A DNA stretch of 64,000 nucleotides from Yersinia intermedia (GCF_900635455.1 NZ_LR134116.1:2046001-2110000), one strand, 5' to 3'. Counted from the stretch's first letter, positions 41,007-51,681 are shown. Numbers and translations are program-made. Notes: generated by a model not told the origin, from the letters alone.

Positions 41007-41183
41007 TCAAAACATTGAGAGAAGTAAGGCAACCGGGAGGCTCAAGGGCCAGGTTATACCGATAAGAGATGCAGATAACCACCTGACTAATAAGCTCTGA
41101 TCACGCGTGAGGGGGAAGATGATGAAAGTAGAGACAATAACGCCAACTACGTAAATCCAGAACAGGATAAATCCGGTGTCCAT
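41007..41183 (-). CDS. GhoT/OrtT-family small membrane toxin (orphan)
   Basis: A 58-residue protein with two membrane helices (about 5-25 and 36-57). The C-terminal SASLIGITWPLSLPVALLLSMF region is nearly the same as in E. coli GhoT and OrtT, which insert in the inner membrane and lower the proton motive force. AGGAAAA lies before ATG 41183. No GhoS antitoxin gene is adjacent, so it is closer to the orphan OrtT type. Toxicity is inferred from family. Confidence 0.8.
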   Translation of the reverse strand: MDTGFILFWIYVVGVIVSTFIIFPLTRDQSLLVRWLSASLIGITWPLSLPVALLLSMF

Positions 41184-41529
41184 GGGGCAATTTTCCTTTT
41201 GTCCATGTAATTTACTTATTATCGCATGAAAGTGCCTACATATTTGCAAGTAATTCAACTATGGGGCTGCGCTATCAATATAGGCTTTTTTATAGCACCC
41301 TGCCAAAATCAATCATCCCCTAATAAGTCTTTATCTTAATGGGTCACAGCGGCGAACAATTTCTACACCATAGCGCTTGACCAGGCAGCGAGGAACAATA
41401 GGATACGGCGTAGCTGCTGAGTCCTTACTGGACTCAGCCTTTCGATGATGAACCTGCATTGGCGGCTTTTTTGCAGTAAATCTTTGGTGTCACTCGCGTA
41501 GTTAACAACACAGTTAATAATGTTGAATC
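41184..41529. other. Gap between the GhoT-like gene and ybdG
   Basis: About 350 bases. It holds a 9-bp hairpin GCTGAGTCC/GGACTCAGC (41416-41438), possibly the ybdG terminator. A 42-codon minus-strand frame at 41331-41459 has ATG but no clear ribosome binding site. Confidence 0.4.
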
Positions 41530-42789
41530 CTAACTATTTGAGGGAGTTGCGAGTGTTAGCATATTACGCATATCGTAGCTACTTGGCGTTTGGTGGATAC
41601 GCAGATCAAACTCACTTGCGATGGCAAAGATATGATCAAAAATATCTGACTGAATACCTTCATATTCTGCCCAGACAGTCGTATTGGTAAATGCGTAAAT
41701 CTCCAAGGGCAGGCCCTCTGGAGTGGGGGCCAGTTGGCGCACCATTAGCGTCATTGATTTATGAATACCAGGATGATCGCGTAAATATCCTGTTAAATAA
41801 GCGCGTAGCGTACCAAGATTAGTTAGACGTCGGCCATTTAGCGGCGAACTCAGATCGAGAGCAATTTGCTGATTATACTGATTCAGTTCCTGAGATTTTT
41901 CGTTAAGGTAACGTTGTAACGATGGATGGCGATTAAGGTTTTGTTGTTCTTTCTCTGAGAGAAAATGCACGCTGGTGGTATCAATATTTATGCAGCGTTT
42001 GATACGCCTCCCGCCGGATTCAGACATCGAGCGCCAGTTTTTGAAAGAGTCGGAAATCAGTGCGTAAGTTGGAATAGTAGTGACGGTATTGTCCCAGTTT
42101 CTGACTTTTACTGTGGTCAAACCAATGTCTATCACGGCACCGTCCGCACCGTATTTTGGCATTTCCAACCAGTCGCCTACATTTAGCATATTATTGGCTG
42201 AGAGCTGAATACCGGCTACCAAGCCTAGAATTGGGTCTTTGAAAACTAACATCAGTATTGCCGTCATGGCACCCAAGCCACTTAGCAACAATAAGGGGGA
42301 TCGCCCCATCAACAGTGAAACAATCATGATACCGATAAATATCGCTGCGATTAGCTTTAACCCTTGAAAAATACCACGCAAAGGTAGTTGATGAGCGATT
42401 GAATTTTGGCGTAGCAGTGCGAGCAACGTATCAAGCAATGAAAATAGGGCTAGTAGTCCGAAGACCATGATCCACACTTGCGCGGCTGTCGCGATAATCA
42501 CCTGCGCTTGGCTATCGTTTTGTAACCACAGAACTGCCTGAAGATTGATGATAATCCCTTGCAGCAATAATGCCATGCGCTGAAAAAGTTTGTGTTGGGT
42601 GACAACCCGTTGCCAGAGGTGTTTCGATTGTTGAGTGTTACGTTGGAGGGATGCCAATACCACGCGGTGTAGTATCAGATGGATGACAACAGAAATTAAT
42701 AAAATAAGCCCAATAACCATTGTCAGTGACATCAAATCGCTGAATTCCAATCCCAATCTTTCCAACCATTGACTTATTCGTTGTTGCAT
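41530..42789 (-). CDS. ybdG: Miniconductance mechanosensitive channel YbdG
   Basis: A 419-residue MscS-superfamily channel with about five membrane helices and a cytosolic MscS beta domain. [20 protein letters not shown], the pore region [20 protein letters not shown] and [20 protein letters not shown] are the signature. YbdG responds to hypoosmotic shock. It is divergent from rluF. Confidence 0.92.
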   Translation of the reverse strand: MQQRISQWLERLGLEFSDLMSLTMVIGLILLISVVIHLILHRVVLASLQRNTQQSKHLWQRVVTQHKLFQRMALLLQGIIINLQAVLWLQNDSQAQVIIATAAQVWIMVFGLLALFSLLDTLLALLRQNSIAHQLPLRGIFQGLKLIAAIFIGIMIVSLLMGRSPLLLLSGLGAMTAILMLVFKDPILGLVAGIQLSANNMLNVGDWLEMPKYGADGAVIDIGLTTVKVRNWDNTVTTIPTYALISDSFKNWRSMSESGGRRIKRCINIDTTSVHFLSEKEQQNLNRHPSLQRYLNEKSQELNQYNQQIALDLSSPLNGRRLTNLGTLRAYLTGYLRDHPGIHKSMTLMVRQLAPTPEGLPLEIYAFTNTTVWAEYEGIQSDIFDHIFAIASEFDLRIHQTPSSYDMRNMLTLATPSNS

Positions 42790-43111
42790 TACGCTTCCTG
42801 CTTAAGTCTAAAAAATATTAGCCTAAAGGCTAAGAGCCATGATGTAAGCTTGTTTACCCTTTTTTACACTTCACAGCGGTAAAGGCCGTTAAAAAAACAG
42901 ACGATATAGAGATATATAGGCATTTTATCGTGATCATGAGCGGTCACTTGTTGAAGAACGCATCGTTTAGTGGCATAAGAATGGCAAGCCAAAAACGCGA
43001 TAAATACACGCTAGCAGAAATAATGTCGCTATGACTCTGCTTTATCTCTGTTAAGCTACTCTGCTGGCTCTGTAGCCTAACGTGGTATCGTCTTATTTTT
43101 ACGGAAGAATT
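42790..43111. other. Divergent region between ybdG and rluF
   Basis: About 320 bases with both promoters. TTAGCCT-AA-AGGCTAA (42818-42833) is a small perfect palindrome near the ybdG start. No gene seen. Confidence 0.35.
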
Positions 43112-43984
43112 ATGCTGACCAACTCATCCACCCGTCTTAACAAATATATTGGCGAGAGCGGCATCTGCTCTCGTCGCGATGCCGATCGTTACATCGAACA
43201 AGGGCATGTTTTTATTAACGGCAAGCGTGCTGCTGTTGGCGATCAGGTATATTCTGGGGATGTAGTCAAAGTTAATGGTCAGCTTATTGAACCTCGTAAC
43301 GAAAATGACTTGGTGCTGATCGCGTTGAATAAACCGGTTGGTATTATTAGCACCACGGAAGAGGGTGAAAGCGATAACATCGTTGATTTCGTTAATCACA
43401 GCAAACGTGTATTCCCCATCGGGCGTTTGGATAAAGACTCACAGGGGTTGATTTTTCTGACAAATCACGGCGATTTGGTCAACAAGATCCTGCGAGCAGG
43501 GAATGATCACGAAAAAGAATACTTGGTGACGGTCAACAAACCGGTGACTGAAGAGTTTATTCTCGGCCTGGGTGCTGGTGTGCCGATGATGGGTACGGTG
43601 ACTAAAAAATGCAAAGTGAGTAAAGTCGCGACCTTTGTGTTTAATATCACGCTGGTGCAGGGCTTAAATCGCCAAATTCGCCGGATGTGCAAACACTTTG
43701 GCTATGAAGTCACCAAACTTGAACGCACTCGCATCATGAACGTCACCCTGAAAGGGTTGCCAATGGGCGAGTGGCGAGATTTGACTGATGATGAGCTAAT
43801 CGAATTATTTAAGCTGATTGAAAACTCATCATCAGATGAAAAACCGGTGAAAAAAGTACAAGCTAAGTCTGTTGCAGATAAAAAACCGAGAGTTAATGGG
43901 GTGAAAAAACCCGAAAAGTCCGACAGTAATTCGGCTCCCCGCAAGCGCTTTGCCCAGCCTGGGCGTAAGAAAAAAGGGCGCTAA
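43112..43984 (+). CDS. rluF: 23S rRNA pseudouridine(2604) synthase RluF
   Basis: A 290-residue RsuA-family enzyme that makes pseudouridine at 2604 (and 35 of tRNA-Tyr in E. coli). An N-terminal S4 domain ([20 protein letters not shown]) precedes the catalytic domain with the Asp in [19 protein letters not shown]. The Lys-rich tail ends PGRKKKGR as in E. coli. GGAAG precedes ATG 43112. Confidence 0.94.
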   Translation: MLTNSSTRLNKYIGESGICSRRDADRYIEQGHVFINGKRAAVGDQVYSGDVVKVNGQLIEPRNENDLVLIALNKPVGIISTTEEGESDNIVDFVNHSKRVFPIGRLDKDSQGLIFLTNHGDLVNKILRAGNDHEKEYLVTVNKPVTEEFILGLGAGVPMMGTVTKKCKVSKVATFVFNITLVQGLNRQIRRMCKHFGYEVTKLERTRIMNVTLKGLPMGEWRDLTDDELIELFKLIENSSSDEKPVKKVQAKSVADKKPRVNGVKKPEKSDSNSAPRKRFAQPGRKKKGR

Positions 43985-44024
43985 GTTCACATCATTATCA
44001 TCAGTCTCTGTACTTGAGCATGTA

Positions 44025-44047
44025 AACTCGGCGGTGGCCGAGTTTTA
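44025..44047 (+). terminator. Terminator after rluF
   Basis: AACTCGGC (44025-44032) pairs with GCCGAGTT (44037-44044) around a GGTG loop, followed by TTAT. Confidence 0.7.
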
Positions 44048-44175
44048 TGTGATGAAACATTCGACGTGAAACCCATCATCAGTCCTTTCCCTCATTTCCG
44101 GCCAAACCTGACGTTATGGCTGGGTACGGTATTAGTTTTCAGCATTTAATATAGAGCATTCCTTTTTTGCTTATA

Positions 44176-44214
44176 TTGACGCCGCAATAATAGTAGGTAG
44201 ACTGGTATACCTAC
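44176..44214 (+). promoter_or_regulatory. Promoter with palindromic operator of the tetR-eamA operon
   Basis: TTGACG (44176-44181) and TAGACT (44198-44203) form a -35/-10 pair with 16-base spacing. GTAGGTA (44193-44199) and TACCTAC (44208-44214) form an inverted repeat over the -10, where a TetR dimer would repress its own operon. Confidence 0.55.
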
Positions 44215-44242
44215 ATCCAATCAAAGCAGGAAGAAGTTTGCC

Positions 44243-44827
44243 ATGTCCTCACGCGAATTATCAGAAAGTGCCCGAGATCGGCTGCTGAGTGCTGCAAGGG
44301 TGTTGTTCTATAACGATGGAATTGCGGCAACCGGTATTGATGCCATTGTTAAAAGGGCTGGTGTTGCCAAGAAAAGCCTCTACAACAATTTTGCGTCCAA
44401 AGCAGAGCTTGTTGCGACTTATTTACAGATTCGCCATGAAGAGTGGCTCGCACTGTACGCTAATCGTTTGCAACAAGCGGCGAGTCCGAAAGAGAGCGTG
44501 ATGGCTGTTTTTCTTGCTTATGCAGACCATGCTGAATTTGCCTATGAACGTGGATTCAGAGGGTGCGGGCTACTCAATGCTGCGGCTGAACTGCCCGCTG
44601 GGGCACCGGGTAGGCAGGCAGTGCGCGGGCACAAAGAGCAGGTAGAGTCGATTTTGACTGAACATCTTTGTGTGCTTCTCTCTGGTGATAAGCAACGTGC
44701 CATACGGATGGCCAGGCACTTTTCATTTTTACTTGAGGGGAGTATGTCCCGCGCGGGTTTGGAAGGTAATGGTGAATGCGTTCGTCAAGCAATGGCAATG
44801 ACCGCCGACATGATGGAGTCGCTATGA
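44243..44827 (+). CDS. TetR-family transcriptional regulator
   Basis: A 194-residue repressor. The N-terminal HTH is clear: ARDRLLSAARVLFYNDGIAA, then TGIDAIVKRAGVAKKSLYNNFASKAELVATY. The C-terminal ligand domain (about 75-194) has the GCGLLNAAAELP pattern seen in regulators of exporters. Its TGA overlaps the start of the next gene by ATGA, so it is co-translated with the transporter it probably controls. AGGAAGAAG precedes the ATG. Ligand unknown. Confidence 0.85.
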   Translation: MSSRELSESARDRLLSAARVLFYNDGIAATGIDAIVKRAGVAKKSLYNNFASKAELVATYLQIRHEEWLALYANRLQQAASPKESVMAVFLAYADHAEFAYERGFRGCGLLNAAAELPAGAPGRQAVRGHKEQVESILTEHLCVLLSGDKQRAIRMARHFSFLLEGSMSRAGLEGNGECVRQAMAMTADMMESL

Positions 44828-45801
44828 CGGTTACTCAGAAAGAGCGCATGCTGGGCATGGTGGGGGTGTTGATTGCTGCCATACTGTGGGGAACAACCGG
44901 AACAGCGGCAACATTTGCTCCTGCGGTCAGCGCCGTTGCCATAGGCGCTGTTGCGATGGGTTTTGGGGGGCTACTCCAGGCGATGATAGCCGCTGGGAGT
45001 ATCACCAGATACATCGATAAACTATTTCAACAGTGGCGTTTACTGCTGATAGGGGGCAGCGCCGTTGCCATTTATCCACTGGCGTTCTATGCCTCTATGC
45101 ATTTAGCGGGTGTTACGGTCGGCACTGTAATCTCCATCGGGTCGGCCCCCTTGTTATCTGCTTTTATTGAGTATGGATTGGAGGGGCAGAAACTGACGGT
45201 TCGCTGGATGTTAGGGGCCATCCTTGGTGTTGCGGGTATGATATTGCTCAGTATGGCTGAAAGTACCGGCCACGACACCTTAGTCCAGTCATCCAATGTC
45301 ATGTTCGGTGTTATTCTCGGTCTTCTCGCTGGTTTTACTTATGCGCTGTATTCGTGGGCTGCTCGCCGCATGATGCAACAAGGCCTTCCTTCTAAAACAG
45401 CTATGGGGGCGATTTTTGGTCTTGGCGGTATGTTGCTAATGCCGGTGCTTTTTGTTACTGGCGCGCCGCTATTAGCATCATGGAGTAATGCTGCGGTAGG
45501 TATTTATATGGCTTTGGTCCCGATGTTTATTGGCTATATTTGCTATGGATATGGGCTGGCACGAATAACAGCAAGTATGGCCACGACGATCACCCTTATT
45601 GAGCCAGTGGTTGCAGCCATATTGGCAGTAATTATAGTGGGAGAAAGGCTGCCTATTATGGGGTGGGTAGGGATCGGGCTGGTGGTAGCTTGCTTGATAT
45701 TTATTACCGTTCCGCTAAAACATATACCAATCGTTAGGATAAGAGTAAACAATAGCCTGTGTGGAGTTAAAACAATTCAACGAAATAGTAATAGGACTTA
45801 A
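44824..45801 (+). CDS. EamA-family (DMT) transporter
   Basis: A 325-residue inner-membrane protein with ten hydrophobic segments in two EamA repeats, beginning GVLIAAILWGTTGTAATFAP. These proteins export amino acids, metabolites or drugs. The start overlaps the tetR stop (ATGA). The tail after residue 300 (SLCGVKTIQRNSNRT) is charged and looks variable. Substrate unknown. Confidence 0.85.
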   Translation: MTVTQKERMLGMVGVLIAAILWGTTGTAATFAPAVSAVAIGAVAMGFGGLLQAMIAAGSITRYIDKLFQQWRLLLIGGSAVAIYPLAFYASMHLAGVTVGTVISIGSAPLLSAFIEYGLEGQKLTVRWMLGAILGVAGMILLSMAESTGHDTLVQSSNVMFGVILGLLAGFTYALYSWAARRMMQQGLPSKTAMGAIFGLGGMLLMPVLFVTGAPLLASWSNAAVGIYMALVPMFIGYICYGYGLARITASMATTITLIEPVVAAILAVIIVGERLPIMGWVGIGLVVACLIFITVPLKHIPIVRIRVNNSLCGVKTIQRNSNRT

Positions 45802-45979
45802 TCTGACTGCCAATATCAGAACTGAATTTTATCAATAAATACAGGTTAAATTTAACTCGGCGGGCCATTTAACTATTATAATTAATGGCTGGTGAGTGTG
45901 GGTTTTCAAATGTCATACAGAATAGATGTAGAAAATAAACTACATCTTCAGATACCAAAAACTAACGGGGTGAAGCCAC

Positions 45980-46174
45980 TCAATTAGATTGGTCACTATC
46001 AGATTGGCGGTATACTTCCCCGCAAAGCAAGATCACATCAGGCCTTCTTGCATGAATGCGAGCGGCTACCTCCATACATTCGTGGCGTGTTGTGTAGACA
46101 TCATCGGTCACGGGCAGTGCCTCGCAAGCATCCATTCCGCAGGTGCTAACCAATAAAACAAATCCTATGAGCAT
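45980..46174 (-). CDS. YebW-like small protein (DUF1482)
   Basis: A 64-residue protein with an N-terminal hydrophobic segment and four cysteines. The layout (hydrophobic start, DACEALPV.DDVYTTRHECM, then an amphipathic helix and a late Cys) follows DUF1482, which includes E. coli YebW and phage proteins. AAGGAGA lies before the ATG. It is likely periplasmic or membrane-anchored. Function unknown. Confidence 0.6.
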   Translation of the reverse strand: MLIGFVLLVSTCGMDACEALPVTDDVYTTRHECMEVAARIHARRPDVILLCGEVYRQSDSDQSN

Positions 46175-46276
46175 ATATTCTCCTTATTTATAGGATTTAT
46201 ATGAGTATAGCGCGTTTATAGAAGAAGTTGCGCTCTCCTTTTTGAATAAATGACATTCTAATTATCTGGTGAAATA

Positions 46277-47122
46277 TTAGCCAAACTTGGTTACTGCTAC
46301 ACCCAGCATAATAATGGCACTGGCGATAAGGCGTAACATCGAGGGTTTCTCTTTTAGCATCCAGATAGAGATTATCATGGCGAACAAGACACTGGTTTCT
46401 CGCAGAGCGGCGACCAGGGCGATGGGCGTGCTTTTCATGGCCCAAATGACAATACCATAAGCCAGTAACTGCATCGCACCGCCGATAACTCCATGTCGCC
46501 AGTGCTGGCGTATTTCGCGAAAAACCACATTGCGGTGCATTATCCAAAGTAATACAAACATAGTTATCCCATTGCACATAAACAACCAAAGGATATAACT
46601 AAGCGGTTCAATGCTGGCACGGCTACCAGCCCCATCCGATAGGGTATAGCAGGCGGTAAAAGTAGCAGTAATTAATGCATAAATAATAGCTCTGTAACTG
46701 ATTTTTTTAGGGCCGCAGCGGCCATCAAACGTCATCATAATGACACCGGAAACTAAAATAGCAGCACCAACTAATGATAAAGATCGCGGAATCTCCGACA
46801 AAATTAGCCAAGAGAGTAGCGCACTTAGCAGCGGGGCAATCCCTCTAGCGATAGGATAGATTTGACCAAACTCAGCTTGTTCATAAGCTTTACTTAGAAA
46901 TAGGCAATAACCGGTGTGAAAAGCAACCGATAGCAGCAACCAAGGAAGTGCGCCCAGCGAGGGTAACCCAACAAAGAAAACACCAAACAGTGAAATCACA
47001 CCGGAGAAAATGGCCATCAATGAGATTGCGACAAACCGATCACGGCCAAATTTGACGAGAGCATTCCAGCAAGCATGTAACAGTGCAGCCCCCAGCACCG
47101 CAAAAAATATTTCACTATTCAT
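46277..47122 (-). CDS. EamA-family (DMT) transporter
   Basis: A 281-residue inner-membrane protein with ten membrane segments in two EamA halves. LLHACWNALVKFGRDRF and YPIARGIAPLLSALLSWLIL mark the first half, AALRETSVLFAMIISIWMLK the second. AGGGGACAG precedes the ATG. It is not an obvious paralogue of the transporter at 44824 and has no regulator beside it. Substrate unknown. Confidence 0.82.
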   Translation of the reverse strand: MNSEIFFAVLGAALLHACWNALVKFGRDRFVAISLMAIFSGVISLFGVFFVGLPSLGALPWLLLSVAFHTGYCLFLSKAYEQAEFGQIYPIARGIAPLLSALLSWLILSEIPRSLSLVGAAILVSGVIMMTFDGRCGPKKISYRAIIYALITATFTACYTLSDGAGSRASIEPLSYILWLFMCNGITMFVLLWIMHRNVVFREIRQHWRHGVIGGAMQLLAYGIVIWAMKSTPIALVAALRETSVLFAMIISIWMLKEKPSMLRLIASAIIMLGVAVTKFG

Positions 47123-47708
47123 TCTGTCCCCTTGTTTAGGGGCTTAAGTTTACCTTAATTGCATTTATTTTCACGTCTGTAACCGGTGAAATCTGCACCA
47201 GATAGCTGATTTTTTGGGGCGGGCTAAAAGAACTTAATATGCAGATTTATCGCAGGGTGAATATAACTAACCAGTAATCTATTTCTTATACCATTTGGTT
47301 TATTAGGTAATAACTAAGCGCTGATTAGTTTTAATCTATTTTAGATGGACGAAAATAAAACCGGCGGACACAATTAAAAAGCAATAGATGATTATAAAAA
47401 CGAACTGGCTATTATTTCGGCATCGACAATTACGTTTAATATGACTAAGGTTTTAGCTGGAGGTATATGAATGTTAGCAGGGAAACACTATTTCTTTAAA
47501 GTTAAAAAATAGTCATTAGTCAGGTCAGTTATTTTTATTGTGTATAAATAGATGGAAAGTAACAAAGCTTACCTGAGTAAGTTGGCACTTTTCTTATTTC
47601 CAAATCAACGTTGCCGCATGCAAACGAGAGGGACTGTACGGCTAACGCTTCCTAAAATAGCTATAAATTGGCATCATATAGGCATGTTGTGTTTTTTTAG
47701 GATGAGTA
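47123..47708. other. Long AT-rich gap upstream of the 47709 gene
   Basis: About 590 bases. A good ribosome binding site (GGAGG near 47460) precedes only tiny frames of 10-13 codons. No gene, RNA or repeat recognised. Confidence 0.35.
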
Positions 47709-47957
47709 ATGAAACAGTTCCCTTTCGATAAACGTTATGAGATTGAAGATGCCAGCGGCGTTGTTGAGTATTACATTGATGGTGATGAGTACATCCGTGG
47801 CCAAGATGGCGTACCGGGCTATCGAATCGCAGGTTATGAAGTGTATGAGCATGGTGCGGAGGCTAAACTCGTCGGTTTTCTCGAAGGGAAGCATATAACA
47901 ACCCCGGATGCAGATATTCTGCTGACGATTTTAGATGATCAGCAAGCTGCTGATTAA
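47709..47957 (+). CDS. Small acidic conserved-looking protein
   Basis: An 82-residue acidic soluble protein, probably beta-rich (YEIEDASGVVEYYIDGDEYI, then YRIAGYEVYEHGAEAKLVGF). TAGGATGAGT precedes the ATG. I do not recognise the family. It is upstream of yfcF on the same strand with a 175-base gap. Confidence 0.6.
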   Translation: MKQFPFDKRYEIEDASGVVEYYIDGDEYIRGQDGVPGYRIAGYEVYEHGAEAKLVGFLEGKHITTPDADILLTILDDQQAAD

Positions 47958-48084
47958 TTGTCGCTGTTTTGATTTTCGGCTGTGGAGTGTTGCGATACAA
48001 AGATTATCTATTGTTTTTAAACCGGGGAATATGGCGTTATTGCCCATGATGATTTTTTGCAAAAGTCGCTATTCAATCAGATGA

Positions 48085-48768
<684 letters not shown>

Positions 48769-48835
48769 AGGGAATAAAACGGAAGGTGGGGAGCGCGCCC
48801 TCACCTTGTGCCAAAGTAGGATGAGCATCGATAGA

Positions 48836-49393
48836 ATGAAAAATGTTATCGAGTTCGAAACTGAGCGTTTGCTGCTACGTCAGTGGCGGCCATCAGACCG
48901 GGTACCTTTTGCGGCAATGAACGCGGATCTGCGTGTTATGGCGTGTTTCCCAGCCCCGCTGACCCGTGCTGAAAGCGATGCGATGGCAGATCGTTGTCAA
49001 TTATTAATAGCGCAGCGCGGCTGGGGGCTGTGGGCTGTTGAACTTAAAGCTACCGGGCAGTTTGTGGGTGCGTTGGGGCTACATATTCCGACAGTTAAGT
49101 TGCCTTTTTCACCTTGTGTCGAGATCGGCTGGCGTTTCGCTTTTTCATTTTGGGGGCAGGGGCTGGCAACGGAAGCTGCATTGGCAGTATTGAAGGTTGG
49201 TTTCGAGCAATTAAAACTGGCCGAAATTGTCTCTTTTACTGCTTTAATTAACCTGCGTTCACAAGCACTGATGGAGCGCATCGGCATGGTGCGCGTGCCA
49301 GGCCATTTCCCCCACCCAAATGTCAGCCCTGACAGCGAGTTAAGCCAGCACTGTCGGTATACTCTCTCTCATCAACAATGGCATAACAGATAG
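48836..49393 (+). CDS. GNAT-family N-acetyltransferase
   Basis: A 185-residue acetyltransferase of the RimJ/RimL type: ETERLLLRQWRPSDRVPF at the start, EIGWRFAFSFWGQGLATEAA as the acetyl-CoA loop, and INLRSQALMERIGMVRV near the end. ATG 48836 is preferred; ATG 48821 is in frame but AGTAGG abuts it. It follows yfcF by about 70 bases and may share its transcript. Substrate unknown. Confidence 0.82.
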   Translation: MKNVIEFETERLLLRQWRPSDRVPFAAMNADLRVMACFPAPLTRAESDAMADRCQLLIAQRGWGLWAVELKATGQFVGALGLHIPTVKLPFSPCVEIGWRFAFSFWGQGLATEAALAVLKVGFEQLKLAEIVSFTALINLRSQALMERIGMVRVPGHFPHPNVSPDSELSQHCRYTLSHQQWHNR

Positions 49394-49469
49394 TATTATT
49401 TTGTGAAAGTATCATTAAATTAGTCTACGTTTAGTCAGTAACATGTGGCCACATCCGCTAGGAAATAGA

Positions 49470-50711
49470 ATGATAATAAGCTGGAAATTAGGGCGTGCCA
49501 TGGCGTTGCTAACCGGGTTTTCTTTATTGGTGGCCTGTAGCCAATTACCTAGAAACCCAGTGCCAGTGGAATTAATGCCAGCAGCGGAAATCCCCGGAAT
49601 GCCGAATATTCGTGCAGGGGCAGGGCACATTAGCCCCATATTTGAAGCAGATCTACTGCAATCTTATAAAGACGAATCTAAAGAGATGTTCCGAGCTGCG
49701 GATGGCACATTGGTTTATCCCCACCTGGCATTATCTGGTGGTGGTCCAAATGGTGCCTTTGGTGCCGGTTTTTTGAATGGCTGGACCAAAACAGGCAAGC
49801 GCCCAGTTTTTAAAGTGGTTAGCGGGGTTTCTACTGGCGCGCTGATTGCACCTTTTGCCTTTTTAGGTAGCGATCACGATCAGGCATTGCATGACTTTTA
49901 TACCACCACCACCACGCGTGATATTTTCCATCTGGATAATCTACTATTTCGCCTCTTCTTCCGTGAGTCGTTAGCCGATACCAGCCCGTTATCTAAATTG
50001 ATTGATGGGCACATTACACCTGAATTAATGAGTGAGATAGCCAAGGCTCATCAGCATGGTCGGCGGTTGTATATGGGGACGGTAGATCTCGATTCGCAAA
50101 GATTTATGGTCTGGAATATGGGGCTGATTGCGGCGAAAGGTACTCCTGAGGCCCTAATGCTATTTCGAAAAGTGATGCTGGCTTCTTCTTCCGTCCCGGT
50201 CGCATTTTCTCCGGTGTTTTTTGATGTAGTCGCTCAGGGTAAACATTACGACGAAATGCATGTTGACGGCGGTGTGGCGGCGCGGGTCTTCTACAATGGC
50301 GGCGTGTACAGCTCAAAAGTTGTTCGTGCCAGAGCAGGGCTGATAGACAGTAAAGAAGATATTTACATCATTCATAACGGCCAACTTGGCCCACAACCAG
50401 AACCGACACCACGGCTGGTGCGTAATATTGCCCTGCGTACTCTGGACTCGACCAGTAAAGCGGCATTGGTCGGGGATTTATATCGTATTTATGCATTCTC
50501 TTTGGCTGAAAAATCGGGGTTCCACTGGATAACCATTCCATCGAATGTTGATACAAACGGCGCAGAGATTTTTGATCCAATTAAGATGGAGCGTTTGTAT
50601 CAGGCGGGTTATGCCGAGGCATTACAAGGGCCAAAATGGTCACTGCGTCCACCAGGCGTTATTGAGATGGGCGAGTTATTACAAGATGCTGCTGTTACTC
50701 ACAGTAACTGA
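49470..50711 (+). CDS. Patatin-like phospholipase lipoprotein
   Basis: A 413-residue predicted lipoprotein: signal peptide with lipobox LVAC (Cys23), then a patatin domain. The oxyanion loop GGGPNGAFGAG (90-100), nucleophile Ser121 in GVSTG and the catalytic Asp in VDGG complete the Ser-Asp dyad. It could act on phospholipids at the periplasmic or outer-membrane face. AGGAAA precedes ATG 49470. No inhibitor gene is adjacent. Confidence 0.85.
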   Translation: MIISWKLGRAMALLTGFSLLVACSQLPRNPVPVELMPAAEIPGMPNIRAGAGHISPIFEADLLQSYKDESKEMFRAADGTLVYPHLALSGGGPNGAFGAGFLNGWTKTGKRPVFKVVSGVSTGALIAPFAFLGSDHDQALHDFYTTTTTRDIFHLDNLLFRLFFRESLADTSPLSKLIDGHITPELMSEIAKAHQHGRRLYMGTVDLDSQRFMVWNMGLIAAKGTPEALMLFRKVMLASSSVPVAFSPVFFDVVAQGKHYDEMHVDGGVAARVFYNGGVYSSKVVRARAGLIDSKEDIYIIHNGQLGPQPEPTPRLVRNIALRTLDSTSKAALVGDLYRIYAFSLAEKSGFHWITIPSNVDTNGAEIFDPIKMERLYQAGYAEALQGPKWSLRPPGVIEMGELLQDAAVTHSN

Positions 50712-50761
50712 GAGGTGGATTTGGGGCTGAGGATTACGCCAAGGCCTGGCTCGCACACGGT

Positions 50762-50854
50762 TTACATTAGACTAAACAGTGGGAGCGAACCATCAATGAC
50801 TGCGGCGGTGATATAGATAATAAATAGTGAGTAGAGAAATAAATTGCTGACCAT
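50762..50854 (-). CDS. Unnamed 30-residue membrane protein
   Basis: ATG 50854 has a near-perfect ribosome binding site GAGGGG (50865-50860) 5 bases before it. The product, MVSNLFLYSLFIIYITAAVI and ten more residues, is one membrane helix. It resembles the class of enterobacterial small membrane proteins but I recognise no specific one. It stands alone in a 480-base gap. Confidence 0.5.
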   Translation of the reverse strand: MVSNLFLYSLFIIYITAAVIDGSLPLFSLM

Positions 50855-51190
50855 TTGGCCCCTCAGTTACCCGAACAGGTAAGGTATTTATCATGATAAC
50901 ACCATGACAATATAGCACGAGAATTGACTAAAAAAGGCACTAATTGTGAATAAGTAATGAAACTTGTATTACAGTTTTATACTGATAGGTGCTTTTTAAG
51001 CAAGTTCTGAGAGACGGGAGAGAGTTTTAGTATGTGTTAATGACAATGCGAAGGCTGAGTGCCCTGTTAGGTTTGATTTAATCTACTGTGATATCAAAAT
51101 GTTAACTTCAATTGAAAACAATTTAAGCAGCATATGATCAGAGAGGAGCTAATTGTGCTACACTATGCGACCGATAATCAAGGATAAAAC

Positions 51191-51424
51191 ATGAAAAAAG
51201 TCTCAATCATTGCTCAGTGCTTAATAAACGCTAAGAGTTTCAGTGAGATGTCTGAAGCTGAATCCTCGATAAAAAAGGTTTTCAACGATAGTTACGCAGA
51301 ACATTCATTTGATGAATGGAATACCGACGTTTCTACGTTGAGTGCTAACCGTGTTATCAGCTTGGTTGCGGGTGCTTCCAAAGTTCGGGTCAGAGGATTG
51401 ATCCAAGAATTATGGAATCACTGA
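51191..51424 (+). CDS. Small hypothetical protein
   Basis: A 77-residue soluble protein, with AAGGA before the ATG. It has helical segments (ESSIKKVFNDSYAEHSFDEW) and a C-terminal SKVRVRGLIQELW that might bind nucleic acid. No family recognised and no close neighbours. Confidence 0.55.
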   Translation: MKKVSIIAQCLINAKSFSEMSEAESSIKKVFNDSYAEHSFDEWNTDVSTLSANRVISLVAGASKVRVRGLIQELWNH

Positions 51425-51681
51425 TCCCAGACCAAAGGTTTCCAACAACCCGCCCACCACGTCACTACGCTAAGCATGCAAGCCATGCTGCGTGGTGAAT
51501 GTTTTCCCCGTACTTTTCCATTTTCTGCTTGTTTTTTTCCGTTGTCTCCCGCAAAAACCGGCTATTTTCGCGAAAAAAATCTGGCCCGGTAGAGATAATA
51601 TGAGTAAACGCTGACCACGCCACGGTTTATTGCCGCTGGTTAACGTAGTCTAACGAGGTTGTACAACTGAGAGGCGAGCAT

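Noticed and set aside
41331..41459. 42-codon minus-strand frame before ybdG
   Set aside because: No ribosome binding site, and a hairpin that may be a terminator lies inside it.
46197..46589. 130-codon minus-strand frame overlapping the EamA gene
   Set aside because: It shares the strand but is out of phase with a clear ten-helix transporter, and it lacks a protein-like pattern.
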